Under the pieces are notes generated by a model. The model was not told the origin of the DNA, did not search any database, and worked only from the letters and a program-made list of their open reading frames with translations. A DNA stretch of 64,000 nt from Arthrobacter citreus. GTDB lineage: Bacteria; Actinomycetota; Actinomycetes; Actinomycetales; Micrococcaceae. The stretch lies in the NCBI RefSeq assembly GCF_038405225.1, contig NZ_CP151657.1, positions 3,410,001-3,474,000 of the forward strand. Direction: 5' to 3'. Made by a program: the position numbers and the translations under genes. Position 1 is the stretch's first letter, and every line of letters begins with the position of its first letter. Positions 1-8,661 of the stretch are shown here, in pieces.

Positions 1-118
1 GATGAGCGCCTATGAACGCAAGATTGTCCACGACGCCGTTGCGGACCTGGGACTCGTCAGCGAGTCCGAGGGCGAAGGGGAAGAGCGCCACATAGTGGTG
101 TCGCTGCCTGAATCGTAG
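1..118 (+). CDS. jag: C-terminal end of Jag/KhpB-type R3H RNA-binding protein (partial)
   Basis: The window opens inside a plus-strand reading frame whose last codons read MSAYERKIVHDAV and then a Ser/Glu-rich tail ending in VVSLPES before TAG at 116-118. The phrase around ERKIVHDAV, followed by SESEGEG, is typical of the R3H single-strand nucleic-acid-binding domain that ends Jag/KhpB proteins. Jag normally lies between yidC and rsmG near oriC, and rsmG follows here after 47 bp, so the context agrees. The N-terminal domains are outside the window. Only about 38 residues are visible, so the call rests on the motif plus gene order. Confidence 0.8.
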   Translation, partial: MSAYERKIVHDAVADLGLVSESEGEGEERHIVVSLPES

Positions 119-165
119 GGCACATTCGTAGCTGGAAAACTGCACCGCAGACAAGGAATTACCAC

Positions 166-798
166 GTGGTTGAAACAACGCCCGCTGAACGCACGGCGGC
201 GGAAAAGATTTTTGGTTCCCGGCTTGAACTGGCCGAGCGCTACGTAGAACACCTGGCGACGTCCGGCATGGAACGCGGACTGTTGGGCCCGCGGGAGGTT
301 CCCAGGCTGTGGAGCCGGCACGTCTTGAACTGCGCCGTCGTGGCTGACCTGATTGACGAAAACGCACGGGTGGCCGACGTCGGCAGCGGCGCCGGCCTGC
401 CCGGGCTTTGCCTGGCGATTGCCCGCCCGGATCTGCAGCTGACCCTCATTGAACCGCTCGAGCGCCGGGTGATCTGGCTTAATGAGGTCGTTGAGGATCT
501 GGGCCTGGAAAATGTCACTGTGATCCGCGGACGCGCCGAGCAGGTTATCGACGACGTCGAGGCGGATGTTGTCACGGCCCGCGCGGTTTCCGCCCTGGGC
601 TCGCTGGCCGGACTGACGATTCCCCTGTTGAAGGGGAAGGGCGTGGTGCTGGCCATCAAGGGCCGAAGCGCGGAAGAAGAGATACAAAAGGCAGCCAAAG
701 CCATCCGCAAGCTTGGGGGCAGGGAAACCTCGATCCTGACCGCGGGTGAGGGTCTGCTTGAGGAGCACACGACGGTGGTCCGCATCCGCGTCGGGTAG
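166..798 (+). CDS. rsmG: 16S rRNA (guanine(527)-N7)-methyltransferase RsmG
   Basis: This 210-residue protein is the expected length for RsmG (GidB), which methylates N7 of G527 in 16S rRNA using S-adenosylmethionine in the 530 loop of the small subunit. The family phrase RLWSRHVLNC is at residues 48-57 and the SAM-binding loop VADVGSGAGLPG at 69-80, followed by the acidic residue of IEP that contacts the ribose. Translation starts at GTG 166, preceded by AAGGAA at 153-158. It lies between jag and parA, the standard arrangement beside actinobacterial origins. Loss of RsmG in other bacteria gives low-level streptomycin resistance. No irregularity is seen. Confidence 0.97.
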   Translation: MVETTPAERTAAEKIFGSRLELAERYVEHLATSGMERGLLGPREVPRLWSRHVLNCAVVADLIDENARVADVGSGAGLPGLCLAIARPDLQLTLIEPLERRVIWLNEVVEDLGLENVTVIRGRAEQVIDDVEADVVTARAVSALGSLAGLTIPLLKGKGVVLAIKGRSAEEEIQKAAKAIRKLGGRETSILTAGEGLLEEHTTVVRIRVG

Positions 799-809
799 CG
801 GGCATGATC

Positions 810-818
810 TTATGCACA
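810..818 (+). promoter_or_regulatory. DnaA-box-like nonamer upstream of parA
   Basis: TTATGCACA differs from the consensus DnaA box TTATCCACA at one position. It lies in the short rsmG-parA gap. Isolated single-mismatch boxes are common by chance, so DnaA control of parAB is only a possibility. Confidence 0.3.
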
Positions 819-881
819 CACCGGGTGTGATCCGGGATATTTGCCGGGCACCGGATAGGCTAGATGAACTGATGCCTATGT

Positions 882-2234
882 TTGGAAAGTGAGCCTGTCC
901 AGGTGAGTGCGCGCCGTGATTCCGCTGCAAAACGGATTCCACCCTTTGCAGCGTTGGGTTCTGCCCTCTCGGCACAGTTCTCCAGGATTCAACCCCAAAT
1001 GTTTGCAAACAACCAAACAGCGGTTCCGGCTGCTCAGCCTGAGCCGGTTCCGCAAGCGATAGAAGCTCCGATGGACAAAGCTGTTGTTCCCGAGCAGGTT
1101 GTCCCGGGGACCGTCCATCCGGAATCTGCTGCGGCAGGCTCAGTTAAGGTGGAGTCCGTTCCTCCGGCGCCTGCCCCAGTCGAGCTTCACACTGCGACGC
1201 CGGCACCTGATACGGCACAAACCGTTCCACGTGAAACATTGGACAGCGTTTTCACCCTGCCCGCAGCTGATGAAGCTGCCGGCCCCGAGGCTATCGAAGG
1301 TGGTGTATCTGACTCGGCGGTCGTGCCGTCGACGTCGGTGGACGTTATGGACCTAATGGACGAAAGCACTCCCCTTGCCCGGGAACTGGCACATGAAAAC
1401 CGCCGGCGTGAGAAATTACGCGGACGTGTTCTGCCGCGGCCCGCTGAAACCCGGATAATGACGGTCAGCAACCAAAAAGGCGGTGTCGGGAAGACGACCA
1501 CCACTGTTAACCTGGCGGCGGCTCTGGCCAGCGCCGGACTTAACGTGCTCGTCATCGACATTGACCCGCAGGGCAATGCCTCCACCGCACTCGGAATTGA
1601 TCACCACGCCGAGGTGGAGAGCATCTACGACGTTCTCATTGACGATCTGCCGCTGGCGAATGTTGTGGCTCAGTGCCCGGATATCTCGAATCTGATCTGT
1701 GCTCCCGCCACCATCCACCTGGCCGGCGCTGAAATTGAGCTGGTCTCCCTGGTGGCCAGGGAACAGCGGCTGCGGAGGGCGATTGATACATACGCCGCTG
1801 AGCGGGAGCGGCGTGGCGAGGAAAGGCTCGACTACATCTTCATTGACTGCCCCCCGAGTCTGGGGTTGCTGACCGTCAATGCTTTTGTTGCCGCCAAGGA
1901 AGTCCTCATCCCCATCCAGTGTGAGTACTACGCCCTGGAGGGGTTGAGCCAGCTGCTGAAGAACATTGAGATGATCCAGAAGCACCTGAACGCCGACTTG
2001 GTTGTCTCCACAATTCTCTTGACCATGTACGACGGCAGAACCAACCTCGCGGCCCAGGTCGCCGCGGAAGTTCGGGAGCACTTCCCGGAGCAGGTGCTTG
2101 GCGCTGTGGTTCCCCGGTCGGTGCGGATCTCTGAAGCGCCCAGCTATCAGCAGACAGTTCTGACGTACGACCCGTCATCCAGCGGTGCGCTTTCCTATCT
2201 GGAAGCCGCCGCCGAGATTGCCCAGCGCGGCTAG
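882..2234 (+). CDS. parA: chromosome-partitioning ATPase ParA (Soj) with long N-terminal extension
   Basis: ParA is a deviant Walker ATPase that binds DNA nonspecifically as an ATP dimer and moves ParB-parS complexes. The ATPase core begins near residue 190: RIMTVSNQKGGVGKTTTT contains the deviant P-loop with its signature lysine (KGGVGKT, 199-205), followed by VIDIDPQGN (224-232) and Walker B FIDCPPSLG. The core is about 260 residues, normal for Soj. The first 190 residues are low-complexity, rich in Pro, Ala and Glu, and probably disordered. The start is uncertain: TTG 882, GTG 903 and ATG 999 are in frame and none has a good Shine-Dalgarno. A parS-like sequence lies inside the extension and encodes VPRET (residues 115-119). 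parB follows 98 bp downstream. Confidence 0.96.
   Translation: MESEPVQVSARRDSAAKRIPPFAALGSALSAQFSRIQPQMFANNQTAVPAAQPEPVPQAIEAPMDKAVVPEQVVPGTVHPESAAAGSVKVESVPPAPAPVELHTATPAPDTAQTVPRETLDSVFTLPAADEAAGPEAIEGGVSDSAVVPSTSVDVMDLMDESTPLARELAHENRRREKLRGRVLPRPAETRIMTVSNQKGGVGKTTTTVNLAAALASAGLNVLVIDIDPQGNASTALGIDHHAEVESIYDVLIDDLPLANVVAQCPDISNLICAPATIHLAGAEIELVSLVAREQRLRRAIDTYAAERERRGEERLDYIFIDCPPSLGLLTVNAFVAAKEVLIPIQCEYYALEGLSQLLKNIEMIQKHLNADLVVSTILLTMYDGRTNLAAQVAAEVREHFPEQVLGAVVPRSVRISEAPSYQQTVLTYDPSSSGALSYLEAAAEIAQRG
1223..1238 (+). other. parS-like site inside parA
   Basis: GTTCCACGTGAAAC at 1224-1237 differs from the palindromic parS core GTTTCACGTGAAAC at one base. It lies in the disordered N-terminal coding region of parA and should be a ParB nucleation site, probably weaker than perfect sites. 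Confidence 0.75.
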
Positions 2235-2332
2235 ACACCCGTCATGCCCTGCGCAGTTATTGGCGTTCTGAATCGTAGAATACAGTCACAATCAATCCAT
2301 GCCGCTTGTGTGCATAAGGGAAGGACATACCC

Positions 2333-3691
2333 ATGACCGAAAAGCGTCGTGGTTTGGGAAGAGGCCTGGGAGCTTTGATTCCCAGCAGCGCAGAATCAGA
2401 GGCGGCGTCTTCCGCATCCTCAGCGCCGGCTCGTGCCGGCCGTCCCGTCGATGTCTTTTTCCCGTCCGCCAGCGACACGGTGACCCCCTCCCGTCCTGTG
2501 ACCGGCGCCCGTCGTGGTTCCGGCATCAATAAGGATGCTTTGCGTGGTCCCTCGCACTCCTCAACAGGCGGAACTTCACCGCGTGGCCCGCGGCAGGCGC
2601 CGGTTCCGGGCCTGGAAGCGGACGTCGCCGAACCGGCCGCCGCCGGCACTGCTGCTGAAGATGCTGCGGAGCGCTCTGCGGACCGTGGTGGCGCTGCCAA
2701 GCGTCAGTCCAAGGGCAACGGCAAGAAGGCCCCCCAAGGCGCCCAGAAGGCCGCCGCGGACGCCGGGGATGTCTCGGTGGAGGCAGACGCGCAGCCTGCC
2801 GGCCCGGAGCAAGACCTCGGAGTCACTGATGGTTCGGGTGAAGCCGCTGTTTCACGTGAAACACTGGTCGAGGTTCCCGGAGCGACATTCGCCGAGATTC
2901 CTGTCGACTCCATTCATCCGAACCGCAAACAGCCACGTTCTGTCTTCAACGAAGAAGACATGGCCGAGTTGGTGCACTCTATCCGGGAGATCGGTGTTCT
3001 GCAGCCGATCGTGGTGCGCCCCTCGCCTGAAGATGATCCGGAACATCCCTATGAACTCGTTATGGGTGAGCGCCGTTGGCGCGCCAGCAGGGAAGCCGGG
3101 CTGGAAGCGGTCCCGGCCATCATTCGGTCGACGCAGGACGTCGACCTGCTGCGCGACGCGCTTCTCGAGAACCTTCACCGCAGCCAGCTGAATCCCTTGG
3201 AAGAAGCCGCGGCTTATCAGCAGCTGCTCGACGATTTTGAATGCTCCCATGAGGAGCTGGCGGACCGTATTGGCAGGTCTCGGCCGCAGGTAACCAACAC
3301 ACTTCGGTTGATGAAGCTCCCGCCACTGGTTCAGCGCCGCCTAGCAGCGGGTATTCTGTCTGCCGGCCACTCCCGTGCGCTGCTCGGCCTGGCGGACGCT
3401 GCTGAAATGGAAAAGCTGGCCCAGCGGATTGTGGCTGAGGGGCTATCCGTTCGGGCGACGGAAGAAATCGTCTCCATGAGTGAGGGCCTGCGGCGTCCCC
3501 CGAAGGAGACCAAGCCGAAGGTTGGAGCGCGTCACGAAAGGCTGGATTACCTGGCGACGTCGTTGTCGGACCGGTTGGATACCAATGTGAAGATTACTCT
3601 GGGTGCTCGCAAGGGTAAGGTGAGCATCGAGTTTGCCAGCGTGGATGATCTAAACCGGATTATGGGCGTCCTGGCTCCGCCTGCCAGCTAG
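2333..3691 (+). CDS. parB: chromosome-partitioning protein ParB (Spo0J)
   Basis: ParB is the parS-binding CTPase clamp that spreads around the origin and loads SMC. Residues 4-17 ([14 protein letters not shown]) are the conserved ParA-contacting tail. A low-complexity linker runs to about residue 180. The CTP-binding domain follows ([17 protein letters not shown], then GERRWRA at 245-251), then the helix-turn-helix region around [18 protein letters not shown], and a C-terminal dimerisation domain. The 452-residue length exceeds the usual 300-350 because of the linker. ATG 2333 has AAGGA at 2321-2325. A perfect 16-bp parS palindrome lies inside the linker and encodes VSRET (173-177). The parS array begins just downstream. 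Confidence 0.97.
   Translation: MTEKRRGLGRGLGALIPSSAESEAASSASSAPARAGRPVDVFFPSASDTVTPSRPVTGARRGSGINKDALRGPSHSSTGGTSPRGPRQAPVPGLEADVAEPAAAGTAAEDAAERSADRGGAAKRQSKGNGKKAPQGAQKAAADAGDVSVEADAQPAGPEQDLGVTDGSGEAAVSRETLVEVPGATFAEIPVDSIHPNRKQPRSVFNEEDMAELVHSIREIGVLQPIVVRPSPEDDPEHPYELVMGERRWRASREAGLEAVPAIIRSTQDVDLLRDALLENLHRSQLNPLEEAAAYQQLLDDFECSHEELADRIGRSRPQVTNTLRLMKLPPLVQRRLAAGILSAGHSRALLGLADAAEMEKLAQRIVAEGLSVRATEEIVSMSEGLRRPPKETKPKVGARHERLDYLATSLSDRLDTNVKITLGARKGKVSIEFASVDDLNRIMGVLAPPAS
2848..2863 (+). other. parS site inside parB (perfect 16-bp palindrome)
   Basis: TGTTTCACGTGAAACA is a perfect match to the bacterial consensus parS including both flanking bases, the only full 16-bp match in the window. 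It lies in the linker-coding part of parB. Confidence 0.93.
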
Positions 3692-3766
3692 GTCGTAATG
3701 CTCCGCTGAGCTTCCTATGGTCATTACAGCAGGCCAGTGAAATCCATACCTGCTTTGTTAGGTAGG

Positions 3767-3806
3767 AGGTGGTTCATGTTCCACGTGAAACATGAACCAC
3801 CTTTTC
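3767..3806 (+). terminator. terminator-like hairpin after parB with parS at its centre
   Basis: Bases 3767-3802 form a 36-bp palindrome with one mismatch: AGGTGGTTCATGTTCCAC against its near-exact complement, followed by TTTT at 3802-3805. The centre of the palindrome is itself a parS-like site. As RNA it would fold into a strong hairpin suited to ending parAB transcription; as DNA it would bind ParB. Confidence 0.65.
3777..3792 (+). other. parS-like site in the parB terminator palindrome
   Basis: TGTTCCACGTGAAACA has one mismatch to consensus parS, in the left arm. It is the centre of the larger 36-bp palindrome. Confidence 0.8.
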
Positions 3807-4025
3807 TGACATAGGGATTTGGTGCTTCGTCGAGCCCTATAGCCCTGATGCAGGTAGGGAGCCCGGATCTGGGGCAGCTGAGCAGCGGCGTTTTTCTCTT
3901 GTGGGACCCTGGTGGACTCGAGTCATGCAAATTCTGGCCGATTGGGCACGCATATAAGAGTTGAGTCACGCTGTTCGCTTGGTATTTCGAGTTCCGGAGA
4001 ATGCCCTTCGACTCACCGGGCGCAA

Positions 4026-4041
4026 CGTTTCACGTGAAACG
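4026..4041 (+). other. parS site
   Basis: The 14-bp core GTTTCACGTGAAAC is perfect at 4027-4040, flanked by C and G so that the palindrome extends to 16 bp. It lies 249 bp after the previous site. Confidence 0.92.
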
Positions 4042-4278
4042 ACGTTGGTTCACTGGTCATCCCTCCTATTGCCCAAGTTTTTCGCCTATCTACCTGATTT
4101 CGGCGGGCACGACCGCCCATAGCCTCGTAGAAGCACTTGCTCCAGGGGCCCTGCGTATGGCCAGCTTGAGGTCGACACGCCCTGGACCCGCTCGCGACCG
4201 ATAGTGAGTCTGAGCACTCCAGTCCAACCTCGTCGTGTTCCATAGTTGTGTCATCGACAGCGGGCTTAGTTCCAAGTA

Positions 4279-4294
4279 TGTTTCACGTGGAACA
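4279..4294 (+). other. parS-like site
   Basis: TGTTTCACGTGGAACA has one mismatch in the right arm. It is 253 bp from the previous site, in noncoding DNA. Confidence 0.8.
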
Positions 4295-4550
4295 GCAGTG
4301 GCCTGAGCACTGGGACGACCACCTCGATGCTTCCTCCACTCCGTCAGCGCATTTCGACCTTCCGCTCCCGCGCGCTTACCGGACTAATTCTTTTACAGTC
4401 GTACTGCGGTACACCTTGAATAGAGTGACAATCGGTCTTTTCCTAGCGACCCCGTTGCGCTCACGTGCACATCTCAGTTCTATGGAGCTTGGACGTTTTT
4501 TGTTTCAAGGGTGCGCTGGTTCCTTTGGTACGCCTTCTGTGGGCAATGGC

Positions 4551-4566
4551 TGTTTCACGTGAAACG
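4551..4566 (+). other. parS site
   Basis: The core GTTTCACGTGAAAC is perfect at 4552-4565, 272 bp from the previous site. Confidence 0.92.
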
Positions 4567-4951
4567 ACTTCGGCCCGTCCAGGGCAAGTCCTCGGCCCTT
4601 GTAAGGGGCGGTGATTGTGGTTGCTATGTGCTCCAAAATACCTGGATAAGTTTCAACCGAGAACAGTACGCATGGGTGGCCTTCGGGCTCCACATGCCTG
4701 GACCTCGGGCAACCCGTGTTCCTATTTCGGGCTTGAATCAATGTCTCTGCACCAGACTGGGCACCACAAGACAAATGCAGGAGCGGTTCCGATAGGTTAG
4801 GAATGCACGAGACATGTGAGGTGTAGGTGCCTGGATACTCGGAATTCGAGGTCATCGTCGAGCGGGTACCCAATAGGCGTCAGTACGGTGGCACGTACCT
4901 GAGCGGTATGCTCTCTACAGGTTTGCTCCTGTTTGAATCTGCCAGACTAGA

Positions 4952-4967
4952 TGTTTCACGTGAAACT
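4952..4967 (+). other. parS site
   Basis: The core GTTTCACGTGAAAC is perfect at 4953-4966, 401 bp from the previous site. Confidence 0.92.
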
Positions 4968-5317
4968 GGTGCGGGAGGTTCGCCTGTAGATACCGGCCGG
5001 ACAGTGTATGGTCCGGCTTCGACGACAGGCGGACTTACTTCTAGTCCGTCTCGCCGGGTACTCCCTATGGCTCCTACGCCCAGCGATTCGTCGGCTCAAG
5101 GGCTCGGGTTGGAGGCGGCCAGACCTACGGTGTTCCGTCGTTTGGGCAGGCGTGAATGTTGTGCGTGGAGGTCGCGCGGTGACGCTACCGTGTCACGCGT
5201 TGTGTCGACTCCAAGGTCACTAAGCGCCCTCGGCGTGCGGTGTCGTGGAGCCACGAGGGTTCGTTGTTATCTCCTCCGTAAAACTACGCCGATAGGAAAC
5301 CGGATACCCGCCGGATC

Positions 5318-5333
5318 CGTTTCACGTGAAACA
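5318..5333 (+). other. parS site
   Basis: The core GTTTCACGTGAAAC is perfect at 5319-5332, 366 bp from the previous site. Confidence 0.92.
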
Positions 5334-5383
5334 CGCCTCCCGATTCAGGGCAATCTCTTTCAGATCCCACTGTGCCCGACGTG

Positions 5384-5423
5384 GCTAAGGCTCTGTCCTC
5401 AGCGCTAAGACTCTGTCCTCAGC
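5384..5423 (+). repeat. 20-bp tandem duplication in the parS region
   Basis: GCTAAGGCTCTGTCCTCAGC is followed at once by a copy with one change (G to A at the seventh base). It lies between two parS sites in noncoding DNA. No function is evident. Confidence 0.85.
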
Positions 5424-5524
5424 CCTGCATCCTGGTCGCTGTGCGCTTGTGAAGATGCTCTTCGTACCTTGACGGCAAGACGGGCCACTCAGTTGCTAGG
5501 TGGGGTGGCTGTGAGTGAGCGAGT

Positions 5525-5540
5525 CGTTTCACGGGAAACA
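5525..5540 (+). other. parS-like site, last of the array
   Basis: CGTTTCACGGGAAACA has one mismatch, in the central CACGTG. It is 207 bp after the previous site and is the last recognisable member of the array. Confidence 0.7.
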
Positions 5541-6597
5541 CAAGAAATACACCCGGCATAGCCGGCACCTGAGTGCAGGTTCGTGCGGATTGCGGAAAGC
5601 CGCCACCGCTAGGATCATGCGCCATCTGCGCGCACCTCAGACTCCCGGTCCCCGAACCGAATCAACCTTGCCCTGCCCAGCCTGACCGTGTCGTGACCAG
5701 TCAGCCCATGCACACCTTGCAGTGTCCAGCCAGCAAGTCGAAGCCCACCAGCGTCTGTCGGCGGCCGCGACCCCCGGCTGTGTTGATGGCCCGACGATAC
5801 GCTCAGGAGCTGCAGGCGGTCAGCGTGCCCGCCTACAGGAAATGGATTACCGCCTGCTGCTGGGAGACCCCGGCTAGACGGGTAGGGAGTCCACATAACT
5901 GCGGCAGCTTTGTTCTGCACCGTTGTGTTCGGCGCCTTCGTCCTGCCTGATCAAAGGAAACAAATCAGTACTCACCCCTTACGGAATCCGTGCACCTTTG
6001 GGGCATGCTCGACCGACCATGCGTTCGGCGTCGGTTGATGTCAGCTGCGGGGCGGTGGCAGCGGAGAAGAGGAGGAGGTGCGTTGCTTGCTCCCTTTTGT
6101 TGTATTCAGGTGTGGAGGTCCGGAAGGGGTGAAACGGTTCGAGCACCAAGCATTCCTGTTGCAGCATTTGGCAACGAACGGGGAACGCATACCCGTTATG
6201 TCTTCCCCCGAGCCATGCCCCTCAAATGGCACCAACGCCTTTCCTGACGCCGAACCGGCCTCCAGGAACCTACCAGCCCCGCTCTCTCGAGAACCCGGAG
6301 GATATTCGGAAGGCTCAGTAGGCTTCGACCATTCCGCAGGTGCCTCCCAATTAGCTGGAGGCACCGGCACGTGTGGTTGTCACCGATGTGGCCGGCCCAT
6401 CCAGGTCGTCAATGTTTTCAACTTCGACCCGCTCACTCCCTGGCCGCTGGTTGACTTGCAGGGCCACAAAATCTGGGCCCGCTGGGAACAGCGTGCCTGG
6501 ACCAGGACCGTCGATAGAACAGCCGGGCCCACCACGCAGCGGCACAGGAAAAGGTCGGGTGGAGCAGGCATGCATGGCCCCTGCCTGAAGGCCGGAT

Positions 6598-7851
6598 TCA
6601 GTTGGCCAGTGATGCCCTCTCCGTCGTCGGCTGCAGCCGGCGGGTGGGGCTCACCCATACTCCGGTTGTCGCTCTGGTCCACGCCTGGACCAGCGTGATA
6701 AGGCAGACTCCGGCATCCAGGAGGCGGATCAAGGGGAACGCCAAACCCCACAGCAGCAGCACCGGCCGCCGAAGGACGGTGGCAGCGAATACCGTCAGGA
6801 GGAAATCAGGCAGCACTACGCCAATAAGTAGGTCGACGGGGCGCAGCAGGGATACGTCGGTCAGCTGCGACAGGATGACGATGGGGACAGCCAAAATAAG
6901 GACAAGACTCGCGGAGATCAACTCAACAATGTGGATCAGGAGCACCGCCCAGAATCGGCCCCTGTGCAGTCCGTGCCTGCGGACCGTTTGCCAGAAGCCC
7001 AAGCTCCATCGGCGAACCTGGCGCACGTACTCCTTGAGATTGTCGGGATCCTGGGTATAGGCGAGAGCGGCCGAGGGGTGGAATTCGATCCTCCCGAGCT
7101 TCTTGGCATGGACCTCAAACGTCATGTTGAAGTCCTCAATGAGCAGTCCCGGGGCCGCGACGTCGATTTCGGACAGGACCCTCGTTCTGTACATGCTGGC
7201 GAAGCCGGGCACAATGTTCACCACGTTCGCCCGTTCCGAAGCCTGCCCGTATTTAATCAATACCTGCACGGCAGCATAAAGGCGCTCCCGGTATCCGAGG
7301 AGAATGCGGCCAATGATCCCGTGCCCTCCGCCGGGTGGAAGAGACACGGCCCGCCCGGCCACGGCAACAACGTCGGGCGCCGCAAACAGGGGCAGCCCTG
7401 TTTCCAGGTAATCCGGCGCGAGCCGGGTGTCGGCGTCCAACAGGAGCACCACTTCGTAGTTGGAGGCGAGATCAAAGTGATCGATCCCCGCGGCCAAAGC
7501 CCCGGCCTTTCCGCGGTTGGGTGACAGCTCAAGGCAGTTCACTCCCGCACGCAGCGCAATCTCAGCTGTGGCATCGCTTGAACCGTCCGAGATGACATGG
7601 ATGTTTGATGCCGGCACCAGCGTCAACGCGGAGGAGATGGTTTCGGAAATAACCAGCTCCTCGTTATGCGCAGCGATGAGCACCGCAACCTGGCCGGGCA
7701 CCACGGTGTTCCTCCCGAGGCGGGCCAGGTGTTCAGGGGCGGACTTGTTCTGCCATTCCCCGACCCGGCGCAGCAGTCCGATGGTCGCCCAAAAGGGCGT
7801 GCTGATGCCAAGTATCAGCAGCAAGATGACCAGTATGGCCCATGGTTCCAT
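6598..7851 (-). CDS. membrane-bound family 2 glycosyltransferase, exopolysaccharide synthase (PgaC/IcaA-like)
   Basis: The 417-residue protein has the architecture of processive membrane glycosyltransferases that polymerise and export polysaccharides such as poly-N-acetylglucosamine. An N-terminal membrane helix spans residues 4-27. The GT2 catalytic domain shows the nucleotide-binding start VAVLIAAHNEE, the metal-binding DAD (139-141), an acidic ED pair (239-240) and the processivity motif QVRRW (278-282). Two or three further membrane segments lie beyond residue 300. Start ATG 7851 follows GGGGGTAGGTA. It ends a minus-strand operon with a lipoprotein, a polysaccharide deacetylase, an NDP-sugar epimerase and an NDP-sugar dehydrogenase. 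The polymer is unknown; a hexosamine or uronic-acid polymer fits the neighbours. Confidence 0.85.
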   Translation of the reverse strand: MEPWAILVILLLILGISTPFWATIGLLRRVGEWQNKSAPEHLARLGRNTVVPGQVAVLIAAHNEELVISETISSALTLVPASNIHVISDGSSDATAEIALRAGVNCLELSPNRGKAGALAAGIDHFDLASNYEVVLLLDADTRLAPDYLETGLPLFAAPDVVAVAGRAVSLPPGGGHGIIGRILLGYRERLYAAVQVLIKYGQASERANVVNIVPGFASMYRTRVLSEIDVAAPGLLIEDFNMTFEVHAKKLGRIEFHPSAALAYTQDPDNLKEYVRQVRRWSLGFWQTVRRHGLHRGRFWAVLLIHIVELISASLVLILAVPIVILSQLTDVSLLRPVDLLIGVVLPDFLLTVFAATVLRRPVLLLWGLAFPLIRLLDAGVCLITLVQAWTRATTGVWVSPTRRLQPTTERASLAN

Positions 7852-7890
7852 TACCTACCCCCAAAAGGTGTTAAGTGGTCGTTCACGTCG

Positions 7891-8661
7891 CTAGCCATGC
7901 TGGACCTGCCTGGTGGTGACGATTTCCAGCCAGGGACCGTCAGGGACATCCTCATCGTCCACAAACTGCCAGCTGACCCGGTCATTGGCACCATTGAGTG
8001 ATTCGAAGCCAAGGCAGCCGTTGAGTGCCGGTGAAACATCCATGCCGGCACCGTTGTAATCGGTGTTGGCCGGTCTGGCATCGTTCTCGCTAAAGACATA
8101 GTTGTCGTCGTCGTAAAGAGTTGGCCCGGCGTCCTGGATCTGGCCGTAGCACTCGCGGTCGTCCTTGGTGATTCTCACCCAGCGGTTCTTCATGTAACTG
8201 AATTTCTGGTCCCGCTCCCGGCCCGCAAAACCCGGGTCGTTGGCCCAAGGAATGACGTAGCTTCTGATCGCAAAGGCACGGGGGTTATTGACGTCATCGA
8301 ACGGCAAATCCAGATAGAACGGGTTTTCCAGCGGAGTCATGTGCCGGGGCAGCCAGCTTTCGGCCTCGGTCCGTTCTTCAGTTTCACAGATTTCGTCGAC
8401 GATCCGTCCGTCGCAGCCGCCATAACTCTCCAACCAGAAACTGTCATAGGCGGAACGCACCTGGCTTCCGTCGGGAGCATCCGGGTCATGAATCTCTCCG
8501 ACCCAAAAGGTGGTTGCGACGATGTCCGTATGCCAGGGATATTTATCTTCCGCTGCTTCTTCATCGCCGGCATTGCCTGAACCGTTATTTGAAGCGCAGC
8601 CAACGCCGGTCAGGACCAGCGCGGTGACAATGGATGCCATCTGTTTCCTGCGTCTCGTCAT
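7891..8661 (-). CDS. secreted lipoprotein with a possible double-psi beta-barrel domain
   Basis: The 256-residue protein starts with a basic n-region, a hydrophobic stretch and a lipobox ending TGVGC (Cys22), so it should be lipid-anchored on the outer face of the membrane. A short acidic linker follows. The C-terminal half contains CYGQIQDAGP (171-180), then GAGMDVSPA (204-212) and a late Cys, an arrangement like double-psi beta-barrel proteins such as RlpA, expansins and GH45 enzymes. I do not recognise the exact family. Its ATG overlaps the TGA of the upstream deacetylase gene, indicating translational coupling and a shared role in polysaccharide modification or remodelling. No function is assigned. 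Confidence 0.7.
   Translation of the reverse strand: MTRRRKQMASIVTALVLTGVGCASNNGSGNAGDEEAAEDKYPWHTDIVATTFWVGEIHDPDAPDGSQVRSAYDSFWLESYGGCDGRIVDEICETEERTEAESWLPRHMTPLENPFYLDLPFDDVNNPRAFAIRSYVIPWANDPGFAGRERDQKFSYMKNRWVRITKDDRECYGQIQDAGPTLYDDDNYVFSENDARPANTDYNGAGMDVSPALNGCLGFESLNGANDRVSWQFVDDEDVPDGPWLEIVTTRQVQHG

Larger units (their letters stand above)
3692..6597. other. gene-poor, lower-GC region holding the parS array
   Basis: No convincing gene is visible between parB and the glycosyltransferase on the other strand. The short open frames have random-looking composition and no paired start signals. The DNA is visibly less GC-rich than its surroundings, especially 3700-5600. It holds seven parS or parS-like palindromes (from 3777 to 5540), a terminator-like hairpin, and a 20-bp tandem duplication at 5384-5423. 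A minus-strand frame at 6351-6575 (74 codons) just downstream of the glycosyltransferase has mixed codon use and was not accepted. The region behaves as the centromere-like part of the partition locus. Confidence 0.75.

Noticed and set aside
5573-5950. 125-codon frame in the parS region
   Set aside because: Composition is random, there is no ribosome-binding site, and no motif or membrane pattern is visible.
6078-6698. 206-codon plus-strand frame before the glycosyltransferase
   Set aside because: It overlaps the glycosyltransferase end antisense and has no domain-like pattern.
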